A stretch of 8,758 nucleotides of DNA from Clostridiales bacterium. Lineage in GTDB: Bacteria; Bacillota; Clostridia; Lachnospirales; Lachnospiraceae. The first letter of the stretch is position 1, and each line of letters starts with the position of its first letter. The notes below the pieces were generated by a model. It ran no database searches, was not told the DNA's origin, and saw nothing but the letters and a program-made list of their open reading frames with translations. The stretch lies in assembly GCA_018365455.1 (NCBI GenBank), contig JAGZJZ010000113.1, positions 1-8,758 of the forward strand. The letters run 5' to 3'. Positions 1 to 5,995 of this stretch are shown piece by piece. Both the position numbers and the translations under genes were made by a program.

Positions 1-25
1 AAAAGAGCGCGAGACGGGACTCGAA
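1..25 (-). other. Truncated 3' end of a tRNA gene (tRNA-Gly-like), probable attachment-site half
   Basis: Read on the minus strand, this stretch gives a T-loop (TTCGAGT, 25 to 19), the 3' half of the T-stem (CCCGT), a seven-base acceptor strand (CTCGCGC), a U at the discriminator position and then a T-run. The 5' half of the T-stem is missing: the bases before the T-loop (ATGTA) do not pair with CCCGT. Integrative elements that use tRNA 3' ends leave such a remnant at one end and a complete tRNA at the other. The intact copy should then lie just beyond the right edge, next to the integrase. The tRNA-Gly assignment rests only on the U discriminator and the acceptor sequence and is tentative. 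No encoded CCA is seen. Confidence 0.5.
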
Positions 26-88
26 TACATAAATAAAAATCCCCGGAAACGCCTGAAAGAAAGGAGATTCAGAGGATATTAAGTTTTC

Positions 89-109
89 TTGACAGCAAAT
101 TTGACAGCA
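89..109 (+). repeat. Left pair of TTGACAGCA direct repeats (putative integrase arm sites)
   Basis: TTGACAGCA occurs at 89-97 and again at 101-109, 12 bp apart start to start. The same nonamer in the same orientation occurs twice just after the integrase gene (8670-8678 and 8690-8698). Paired short repeats at both ends of an element are typical arm-type binding sites for the N-terminal domain of tyrosine integrases. That function is inferred; the repeats are seen directly. Confidence 0.6.
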
Positions 110-189
110 ATATTTGATATGTTATTAGGCTTACTAACTTTATAAACATATCATTTTTCATAATATTATAAATATATACATTTTAAGAA

Positions 190-1047
190 CTAAAGAAGTT
201 TTTTTAAAGCAGTAACTATTTCAAGATATGCGATGTCTTGGTTTAAATATAATGTTATCGCTTTCCCATCTTTTGGCATAAGTAAATAATCTTTTAAAGG
301 TGTTTCTTCCCATAAACATGGCCTTACAATGATGGGCATTATTTTACATTCCCCCCGCTGTTCACGATCCATTGCATTTGTCATTTCTGTTTCATAGCAG
401 TAATTAGAAGCAATGAAATCATCACTAACAAGCAAGATAATGATATCTGCCTCTTCTAAATTTTTCTTAATTTCATCATCCAGTCTTGAACCGGCATCAA
501 TGTTTCTGTCATTCCATGATTCGATTTTTTTATTACGTATCAATGGTGATAATTGTTTTTCTAATTTTTCTTTAAAACTTTCATCCACATGAGAGTAGGA
601 TAAAAAAACTTTCTTTTTGTCATAGTTCATATTTACATTATCTCCTTGTTTAAATCGTGTTACGAGTGATAATCGTGGCTTAAGTTGATTCTTTGATTTG
701 AAGTAAGTATACTCTTTATTAATTATATATATATATGTAATTAAACTTTTGTGCGATTTAGGTAAAAACTCTTCACCGCAATCATTACATTCTATTACAC
801 AATCTATATCTTTTAATATATAATTATGTTTACAATAAGGACAATTAATATTAGCCTGAATTGATATAGCATTTACATCATATAATTTCGAAAAAATGTC
901 AGATGCATCTTCGAGAGGTATTTTTAATTTATTTGCAATCTTCACTTCATCTATTTCTGGCTTATTATGTTTAAGCTTCCAGTCTAAAAATTCCAGGGTT
1001 TTCTGTAATCGTTCTTTCTTCACACTCTCGATACTTTTTAATGGCAT
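190..1047 (-). CDS. TIR-domain protein with N-terminal winged-helix-like region and zinc ribbon
   Basis: This 285-residue protein has three parts. Residues about 17-64 resemble a winged helix-turn-helix. Residues 69-90 form a zinc ribbon (C69-x2-C72 and C87-x2-C90). Residues about 145-285 are a TIR domain: it opens with KKVFLSYSHVDE, continues through SWNDRNIDAGSRLDDEI and ILLVSDDFIASNYCYETEM, and the likely catalytic glutamate is E221 or E219 after the Tyr-Cys pair. Bacterial TIR domains commonly cleave NAD+ or make signalling nucleotides from it in anti-phage defence. The N-terminus suggests contact with nucleic acid or a partner. The gene starts inside the end of the 419-residue gene upstream (77 bp overlap), which implies translational coupling. 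The ATG at 1047 has a weak AAGAAG ribosome site 9 bases upstream; a GTG at 1023 is an alternative. TIR fold certain; role in immunity inferred. Confidence 0.88.
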   Translation of the reverse strand: MPLKSIESVKKERLQKTLEFLDWKLKHNKPEIDEVKIANKLKIPLEDASDIFSKLYDVNAISIQANINCPYCKHNYILKDIDCVIECNDCGEEFLPKSHKSLITYIYIINKEYTYFKSKNQLKPRLSLVTRFKQGDNVNMNYDKKKVFLSYSHVDESFKEKLEKQLSPLIRNKKIESWNDRNIDAGSRLDDEIKKNLEEADIIILLVSDDFIASNYCYETEMTNAMDREQRGECKIMPIIVRPCLWEETPLKDYLLMPKDGKAITLYLNQDIAYLEIVTALKKLL

Positions 1048-2230
1048 ATTCGAATTCTTCTTTCGTATGATTCTTATATAATCGAATCTTTAAATAGGTA
1101 TTATCTATTGCTTCATAAGATACTCGTAATCCAAAAAAATTATTTAACCAAAATATTTTTAGAATAGAAATCTTTTGGGCATTGTTAATTGATGAACGCA
1201 AAGCCATAAATGCTTCGGAAGCAAATATAGGTGTTATTTGATTTTCGCTTCGAATTCTAGCACTTATATTTGTACCATCACTAAACTTAATATAGTTGAC
1301 GTAACCATTTACATCCTCTAAATCACCTACATTTTTTTCATATAAAATATCTGATATTTGAGCATGCTCCATAGTTTTTCTTATTATATCCTCAATGTTA
1401 AATACATTATTATCCGCTACTTTATTTTCATAATCATCTATATTAAGTTTGTTAATGATATCTTTGGATATTTGTTGTATATAATTATCCAAACCCGGCT
1501 GACTTTGTACCATTTTTTGATAAACTTGTTTATACAAATCAATATTCATGTTACATAATGTATGTCTATGTAAACCACAAAATTCTTGGTATTGAATATT
1601 AAACATTTTTTTTACTTTTTCACTATATAATTCTAATAGTTGAGATGGGACATTATTTTCATTACCAATCTTTGATTTTGGTTTTAATTTTAAGTATAAT
1701 GTCTTATAATTAAAATCTAAGTCTACTGTTATATATGAGTACTCACTATGTCTAGAACTTATAGAATCAAATATTTCACATTTTACACTAAAAATCATAT
1801 TAATTTTTTTGATATTATACCCATCTAAAGCCATTATTACTCTAATAGCAACTAAGTCCTCTATTTCATCATCAACAGGTTGATACAATATTTTATTAAA
1901 ATTGAGCTGTTCAATATATTTATAATTTGCTTTTATCATATCAACTAATTTAGTAGGATTTTGCAAACTATCATTAAATGAAAATATATTGTAGACATAG
2001 ATTTCTCTTTGACTACCATACAATAATTCTTTATATAGAAATTCTTCTAGTTCTTGTACAGGTATATTATTTTCATTTAATTGTTCTTGTAAAAAATGAT
2101 GAATTTCTTTTCCAGAATTTACGAATTGCGAACATAGCTTATATGGTCTTAAAAAGTCTTTAAAGACTTCCTTAGGAAAATTTCTAGTTATAATCGGTGA
2201 TATATGAATCATCTTGCTTTCTTCATTCAT
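971..2230 (-). CDS. Unrecognised 419-residue protein, partner of the TIR protein
   Basis: I do not recognise this family. The 419-residue product shows no signal peptide, membrane segment, P-loop, metal-binding cysteine cluster or nuclease motif. It looks like a soluble alpha/beta protein: strand-like alternating stretches around residues 141-182, a helical charged middle (about 197-300), and a C-terminal segment with KFSDGTNISARIR (about 315-327) and ILKIFWLNNFFGLRVSYE (about 356-373), the most fold-like part. It ends in a charged helix. The ATG at 2230 follows a run of six Gs (2241 to 2236) that could act as ribosome site; a second ATG lies six codons in. Its last 26 codons overlap the start of the TIR gene in another frame, so the two are almost surely made together. 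In two-gene TIR systems the non-TIR partner often senses the invader or regulates the effector; that role is only a guess here. Confidence 0.8.
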   Translation of the reverse strand: MNEESKMIHISPIITRNFPKEVFKDFLRPYKLCSQFVNSGKEIHHFLQEQLNENNIPVQELEEFLYKELLYGSQREIYVYNIFSFNDSLQNPTKLVDMIKANYKYIEQLNFNKILYQPVDDEIEDLVAIRVIMALDGYNIKKINMIFSVKCEIFDSISSRHSEYSYITVDLDFNYKTLYLKLKPKSKIGNENNVPSQLLELYSEKVKKMFNIQYQEFCGLHRHTLCNMNIDLYKQVYQKMVQSQPGLDNYIQQISKDIINKLNIDDYENKVADNNVFNIEDIIRKTMEHAQISDILYEKNVGDLEDVNGYVNYIKFSDGTNISARIRSENQITPIFASEAFMALRSSINNAQKISILKIFWLNNFFGLRVSYEAIDNTYLKIRLYKNHTKEEFEYAIKKYRECEERTITENPGIFRLEA

Positions 2231-2261
2231 TTAAACCCCCCACATCATATGTATTTGTTAA

Positions 2262-2290
2262 ATTTTAACACATTATGCATATATAGTCTA
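2262..2290 (-). promoter_or_regulatory. Candidate promoter of the 419-residue protein/TIR operon
   Basis: On the minus strand a TAGACT -35-like hexamer (2290 to 2285) is followed after 17 bases by TAAAAT (2267 to 2262), about 31 bases before the ATG at 2230. The region is very AT-rich, so chance matches are likely. If real, the pair can be transcribed separately from the upstream XRE gene. Confidence 0.4.
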
Positions 2291-2392
2291 TTAATTTTAG
2301 AACTTATTATAATAATCTATCTATTTTAAATTATGAATTTTTTATTTAATTTAAAATCACATCTAGAATTATCAACGACCTCAGATATATAT

Positions 2393-2638
2393 TTAATCCT
2401 GAGTAAGCAGACCTGTAAAAAACTCCTCATAATCAACATCAAATATCACTTTCAATAATGCCAAATCTCTTGCAAATATATTCTTACGACACTGTTCTAT
2501 ATGTCCATAATGAGACACCGACATTAAACGACCTTTCAATTGTAATTCACGAACTACATCCGCTTGAGACATTCCTTTACTTTCTCTAACTCTCCGAATA
2601 TTTGCACCTAATTGTGAATCTGTAAGAATTTTCTGCAT
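2393..2638 (-). CDS. XRE/Cro-family transcriptional regulator
   Basis: This is an 81-residue single-domain repressor. Residues about 8-60 are a Cro/CI-type helix-turn-helix beginning LGANIRRVRESKGMSQADVV, with the recognition-helix region around SVSHYGHIEQCRKNI and the C-terminal helix LALLKVIFDVDYEEFF common in Firmicute elements. The ATG at 2638 is preferred because AAGGAG (2651 to 2646) lies 7 bases upstream; a TTG two codons earlier would sit too close. It lies 162 bp upstream of the 419-residue gene on the same strand and is divergent from the 109-residue gene, with overlapping promoters between them. It probably represses its own promoter and perhaps the divergent gene or the TIR operon. 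There is no extra effector domain, so the inducing signal is not visible. Confidence 0.85.
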   Translation of the reverse strand: MQKILTDSQLGANIRRVRESKGMSQADVVRELQLKGRLMSVSHYGHIEQCRKNIFARDLALLKVIFDVDYEEFFTGLLTQD

Positions 2639-2677
2639 TGTCAATCTCCTTATATACCAGACAGTAGTATTTTAATA

Positions 2678-2706
2678 TTGATTATATAGATTTTGTTTGA
2701 TATAAT
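2678..2706 (+). promoter_or_regulatory. Promoter of the 109-residue protein gene
   Basis: TTGATT (2678-2683) and a perfect TATAAT (2701-2706) are separated by 17 bases and lie about 55 bases before the ATG at 2762. On the opposite strand a TATAAT at 2686 to 2681 could serve the XRE gene, with only a weak -35, so the two divergent promoters overlap. Confidence 0.6.
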
Positions 2707-2707
2707 A

Positions 2708-2723
2708 ACTACCATGTAGTAGT
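2708..2723. promoter_or_regulatory. Operator-like palindrome ACTAC-CAT-GTAGT
   Basis: A dyad ACTAC-CAT-GTAGT (2708-2720), extended by a second AGT to 2723, starts one base after the -10 box of the rightward promoter, so a bound protein would block transcription initiation. An AGTAGT half-site also occurs at 2663-2668, on the XRE-gene side. The likely binder is the XRE regulator encoded at 2393-2638. The dyad is seen directly; the binding is inferred. Confidence 0.45.
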
Positions 2724-2761
2724 TTTTGCAAAATATTACAAATATAGGAGGTAAACAAGAA

Positions 2762-3091
2762 ATGTCATTTATAACAGAAATATTAAACCGCCCCACCATT
2801 AGCGAAATATCTAACTATCTGCTCTATGGTGCAGCGGTGACAGAAAATAAGCAGGAGGACTATTACACCCGCTTAAAGAATGCTTTCATGAACTGTGAAA
2901 TTACATTAAATCGCTATGACAGCGATAAAGAGTCCGCTTTATATCAAGCTGTTTATGACTTACTAAGCGAATACGAAAAAGTATATATGGAGATTGGCTT
3001 TCAATCGGGCTTATTGCTTATGAATGATGCTATCAAACATCAGAATTGCATCAAGAACACAGAAGAAACTAAAAATGTACTACATGACTAA
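2762..3091 (+). CDS. Small conserved-looking protein of unknown function (109 aa)
   Basis: The product is a 109-residue, acidic, apparently all-helical soluble protein without membrane segments or recognisable catalytic motifs. Its centre (SDKESALYQAVYDLLSEYEK, then MEIGFQSGLLLMND) resembles small helical proteins often found in Clostridia, such as those grouped as DUF6809; I hold that resemblance only loosely. An in-frame TTG lies upstream at 2726, but the ATG at 2762 is the better start because a perfect AGGAGG (2746-2751) stands 10 bases before it. It is divergent from the XRE gene and has its own promoter with an operator-like palindrome, so it may be the repressor's regulated target. It stands convergent to the NB-ARC gene. 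Confidence 0.7.
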   Translation: MSFITEILNRPTISEISNYLLYGAAVTENKQEDYYTRLKNAFMNCEITLNRYDSDKESALYQAVYDLLSEYEKVYMEIGFQSGLLLMNDAIKHQNCIKNTEETKNVLHD

Positions 3092-3348
3092 AAATAGATT
3101 TGACTGTTTCTTAATATTCACACATGACATTCAAAAACATTAAAACTAATTAAATACTTCATTACAAAAAAAAATGAGCTATCTTCTCCGCATATTTGCG
3201 GAAAACAATAAAAAACCTTGTAAAGAATTTGCCGCAAATTACAGAGCAGAATGCATTCTTTACAAGGTTATTTCTTTCGTTCAAATATCTACGTTAAGGA
3301 AAAAGGCTATGTCACCTTTTGTTAAGCAAAAAAATCCTTTCGATGATC
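3092..3348. other. Convergent intergenic region without a supported gene
   Basis: This gap lies between the stop of the 109-residue gene and the stop of the NB-ARC gene. It contains an A-run, a small hairpin (CCGCA at 3188-3192 with TGCGG at 3197-3201) and a long inverted repeat (3216-3267). A 74-codon open frame from 3174 has no ribosome site, crosses the inverted repeat and runs into the end of the NB-ARC gene, so I do not call it a gene. Confidence 0.6.
3216..3267 (-). terminator. Long inverted repeat, probable terminator of the NB-ARC gene
   Basis: CCTTGTAAAGAAT (3216-3228) and its exact complement (3255-3267) form a perfect 13-bp stem around a 26-base loop. Read on the minus strand the stem is followed by TTTTTT (3215 to 3210), the classic form of a factor-independent terminator, 82 bases beyond the stop of the NB-ARC gene. 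On the plus strand the stem is followed by a weaker T-rich tract, so it may act in both directions. The loop contains a second dyad, AATTTGC-C-GCAAATT (3226-3240), which is unusual for a plain terminator. Confidence 0.6.
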
Positions 3349-5655
3349 CTAATTTAGCCGGATCAAAACCTTACCACTTTTTTCTCCTATCGTCTTAAGC
3401 TGTATCGCCATCTCTGCATTCTGAATAAGATCCGCCATTAGTTTCATTTCTTTATCTTCCGGCTGCAGATGGCTGCCATATGCTTCCCTCGCCTTGATAA
3501 AATAAGCTTTTGCCCTCTCCGGTGATTCCCTAAGTTCAGCAACCCCCAGACTTCCATATAACCCGCCAAGCGTGACACCAAAATCCGGTATCTGACGAGC
3601 CTGCTTCTCAAGACCGGAAACAATGGCATCTGCTTTCCAGCGTTCACCATTCATGATATAAGTCACCGCCTGATTTGCCTTTTGTACAAAAGAGTCATGA
3701 TTTTCAGGAAGCTGATACCGTTCCCTAAGCTTTGTAACCGCTTCCGTACATGTCATAAAACCCTGCCTATCCCCGGTAACTATATAGAAGTTGCCCAAAT
3801 TACTATACAGATTAGCGGCTGTTTCCGCATATGCTTCATGTATGGGCTGAATCATTTCCAGACCTTTTTTCAAATGGACAATCCCCGCCTGAATCTGCTT
3901 TCTGTTTCCGGCAACGATTGCTTTATATAATTCATAAGTTGCCGCTTCCTTTTTATGGTTCTTATCCATTGGTATCGTATTTTTCATAAGTGCAAGCAGC
4001 TTATCCATCGTGTCAAACCGATCGTATTTCCCCAAATAGGCAATTGACTTGTCGAAAAAGAGAAATGCCGATTCCATATCATCCATTTCAATATTCTGAA
4101 AGATGCTCTCAATCGTATTCAATATCTCATGATAAAACGGAACATCCTCGCCATAGCAAAAGCAATGGTAATAAATTCCCTTTAAAAACTGGCTGCAATT
4201 GTTCAGTGACGGCTTTGTAAAATCCCGGATAACCTCATGTAAAAAGGGATGCAGGGATACACGGTTGTTCTCGTTGTCCTGCTGTACCCACCCATATTCG
4301 ATCAACTCCGTCATGCTATTGTAATCCTGGATTCCCGACCATGTATGGAAGCGTCCCTTAGAAATACCGCTCCCCGGAACTAATGCCATATGACGCAGTG
4401 TATGGATACGGCTGACAGCCAGCTTCTGTAACGCAAATAGTGTCTGTATATGGCTATACAAACGCTGGCTCTTTGTTCTTTCATCTTTTGTCACTTTGAC
4501 CTTGCCGGGATTTGACAGGGCTACACCCTCTTTCCGTAATGCCGCTAACAATTCCTCCGGCGTAATGTCGGAAACCATCAGTGTTTTTGCCGCCATTTCA
4601 ACGGTCAGCGTATGACCATATACCTCTTCCATGATTTCAGCCACTACAGATGGCTTGTTTCGGCTATTCGGTGCATAGGTGTAAAAGAGTTCCAGCAGTT
4701 CCTCCTTGTCCTCTATTTCGTTCACCAGATAGCTTGAGACTTCTTCTATATGGCTTCTTGTGGTAACCAGCAGTTGAAACTGCATAGCTGTAAATTCATG
4801 AAATAATTCTTCCTTTTCAGGTATGGTATCAAAATTATCCAGGATAACCAGCGTATCCGAGGGCAGTTGTTTAAAAAAACGGTAATGCCTGCGAAACAGG
4901 TCATCATCTGACATCCCCGGCTTATCGTCGATAAACGCTAACTGTGTGATCGTTTTTTTCAGGCTTTCCGTGTATCTTAAAAAAAGAACATGTTCATATG
5001 CATCTTTATAACGTCTCCCATACTGCTTAGCCAATTCAGATTTTCCGATTCCTCCAATTCCCTCTAAGAATAAACAATGTTCCGTATTTAAATATTCATA
5101 TATTACCCGCAGTTCCTTTTTCCGACCGAGAAACACCCGATTCACCGACGGAAAATGATAATCACTCAGATAATCAGAGATCAGGAAGCTTTTTTTCTTG
5201 GAAGCCGTATTATTTTTCGAGTCTCTGGAAATAAAATTTCTGGAAAATCCAAACAAAAGACAGCTGGCCATAAAATCCGCTAAAGATTCTTTGTCCTCCG
5301 ATAACTCCGTTTTCTTATCGTCTGAGACCGTGGAGTCATTCCAGAGAAGATCACATAACTGCTCATTGACATACGCCGGATCAGATATATATGCAAGGAC
5401 ATTTTCCGTATCCTGTTTTAAATACTCCACATTTCCTGCTTCTTTATAAAGTGTAATCATATCATTGATCACATTTCGTTCACCGCTGATTGTCCGGCTG
5501 ATAATCGTATCGGACGGCTTGACAATCAAATATTTTGTCTGTTCCAATGCATAACGAAAGAGTACCTCATAATACTCTTGGTTTTTCAGACCGCCTGTGT
5601 CCATATTGTCTAATATAATTTTTGAAATAGAAGAAAAATCCAGTCTTTCCCTCAA
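3349..5655 (-). CDS. STAND ATPase: NB-ARC domain with C-terminal TPR-like repeats
   Basis: Counting from the TTG at 5655, this 768-residue protein has an N-terminal region of about 160 residues with no domain I recognise, then an NB-ARC nucleotide-binding domain. The domain opens at FLGRKKEL (175-182), with Walker A GIGGIGKS (199-206, K205), Walker B LVILDNFD (269-276), a sensor-1 arginine in LLVTTRSH (R300), a GHTL motif in the GxP position (347-350) and LHPFLHEV (468-475) where a winged helix carries the MHD-like histidine. The rest is helical, with TPR-like stretches near 611-648 and 699-730. Such proteins are switches: the repeats sense a ligand and ATP binding drives assembly, as in bacterial NLR-like defence proteins. 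No TIR, nuclease or protease effector is evident. AGGAGG (5669 to 5664) overlaps a GTG at 5664 but sits 8 bases before the TTG, so the TTG is preferred. Immune function is inferred. Confidence 0.85.
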   Translation of the reverse strand: MRERLDFSSISKIILDNMDTGGLKNQEYYEVLFRYALEQTKYLIVKPSDTIISRTISGERNVINDMITLYKEAGNVEYLKQDTENVLAYISDPAYVNEQLCDLLWNDSTVSDDKKTELSEDKESLADFMASCLLFGFSRNFISRDSKNNTASKKKSFLISDYLSDYHFPSVNRVFLGRKKELRVIYEYLNTEHCLFLEGIGGIGKSELAKQYGRRYKDAYEHVLFLRYTESLKKTITQLAFIDDKPGMSDDDLFRRHYRFFKQLPSDTLVILDNFDTIPEKEELFHEFTAMQFQLLVTTRSHIEEVSSYLVNEIEDKEELLELFYTYAPNSRNKPSVVAEIMEEVYGHTLTVEMAAKTLMVSDITPEELLAALRKEGVALSNPGKVKVTKDERTKSQRLYSHIQTLFALQKLAVSRIHTLRHMALVPGSGISKGRFHTWSGIQDYNSMTELIEYGWVQQDNENNRVSLHPFLHEVIRDFTKPSLNNCSQFLKGIYYHCFCYGEDVPFYHEILNTIESIFQNIEMDDMESAFLFFDKSIAYLGKYDRFDTMDKLLALMKNTIPMDKNHKKEAATYELYKAIVAGNRKQIQAGIVHLKKGLEMIQPIHEAYAETAANLYSNLGNFYIVTGDRQGFMTCTEAVTKLRERYQLPENHDSFVQKANQAVTYIMNGERWKADAIVSGLEKQARQIPDFGVTLGGLYGSLGVAELRESPERAKAYFIKAREAYGSHLQPEDKEMKLMADLIQNAEMAIQLKTIGEKSGKVLIRLN

Positions 5656-5689
5656 CTTGTTCACCTCCTGATTTTTGTAATTGAAATTT

Positions 5690-5706
5690 TGTCAAATTCA
5701 TGTCAA
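5690..5706 (-). promoter_or_regulatory. Tandem TTGACA hexamers upstream of the NB-ARC gene
   Basis: On the minus strand TTGACA occurs at 5706-5701 and 5695-5690, 11 bases apart start to start. The first could be the -35 box of the NB-ARC promoter, but the matching -10 (around 5683-5678, CAATTA) is poor. The repeat may instead be a regulator site. Low certainty. Confidence 0.3.
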
Positions 5707-5812
5707 AACGCTGTAATTCCTTATAATCTGTATGTTTAGTAGAATATTGGTAAGACGTCGGAAGGATAGGAATTTATAAACTGGCATGAATGATACTAGT
5801 AAAATCATACCA

Positions 5813-5826
5813 CAAACGTATGTTTG
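5813..5826. promoter_or_regulatory. Operator-like palindrome resembling a LexA/SOS box
   Basis: CAAAC-GTAT-GTTTG is a perfect 5-bp dyad with a 4-base centre. It follows the Gram-positive LexA box pattern CGAAC-RNRY-GTTCG except for one symmetric substitution (G to A and its mate). It overlaps the -35-like TTGGTT (5824-5829) of the candidate relaxase promoter. A second small dyad, TTCAA-GT-TTGAA, follows at 5828-5839. Control by LexA is a hypothesis; another repressor could bind here. Confidence 0.4.
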
Positions 5827-5853
5827 GTTCAAGTTTGAATCATAAATTTATAT
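5824..5853 (+). promoter_or_regulatory. Candidate promoter for the relaxase transcript
   Basis: TTGGTT (5824-5829) and TTATAT (5848-5853) are separated by 18 bases. Transcription from here would run through the GC-rich foldable block and the oriT-like site into the relaxase gene and probably the integrase, giving an untranslated leader of roughly 270 bases. Confidence 0.35.
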
Positions 5854-5878
5854 CAGCAGGGAGAGGATGCATCGGAAA

Positions 5879-5982
5879 ATACCATGCCGAACCGTCCGTT
5901 TGGCGGCGTGCGGAGCGAAAGCCGCAAGAACGGACGGATGCGGCATAAGCGGCAGCGACGCCGCACTTTAAGCCCCTGGTAT
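5879..5982. other. GC-rich multi-stem block next to oriT
   Basis: Within AT-rich surroundings this block can fold into a three-way junction. ATACCA (5879-5884) pairs with TGGTAT (5977-5982). One long arm has TGCCG (5885-5889) with CGGCA (5941-5945) and CCGTCCGTT (5892-5900) with AACGGACGG (5929-5937), capped by GCGGC (5903-5907) with GCCGC (5921-5925); an alternative cap contains a GAAA tetraloop. A second hairpin is GCGGC (5949-5953) with GCCGC (5960-5964). Open frames on the minus strand here look like by-products of the composition. Likely roles are relaxosome assembly, a single-strand or rolling-circle origin, or a leader RNA. The pairing is seen; the role is inferred. Confidence 0.55.
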
Positions 5983-5995
5983 CTAACAGAGGGGC
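5972..5995 (+). other. oriT: Putative origin of transfer (oriT) for the MobT relaxase
   Basis: GCCCCT (5972-5977) and AGGGGC (5990-5995) are perfect 6-bp arms around a 12-base loop that contains CTAACA (5983-5988). From memory, the oriT sites nicked by Tn916/ICEBs1-type relaxases are GC-rich inverted repeats with CTAACA just before the G-rich arm, and lie just upstream of or at the start of the relaxase gene. This site is 135 bp before the relaxase ATG. The hairpin and motif are seen; nicking is inferred. Confidence 0.6.

Noticed and set aside
116..152. GATATGTT/AACATATC inverted repeat as terminator of the TIR gene
   Set aside because: The 8-bp AT-rich stem with a 21-base loop and no clear T-run is too weak to claim.
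2726..2761. TTG at 2726 as start of the 109-residue protein
   Set aside because: The ribosome site AGGAGG lies inside this stretch and points to the ATG at 2762.
3174..3398. Plus-strand open frame of 74 codons
   Set aside because: No ribosome site, crosses a perfect inverted repeat, overlaps the end of the NB-ARC gene antisense, and the product resembles no protein I know.
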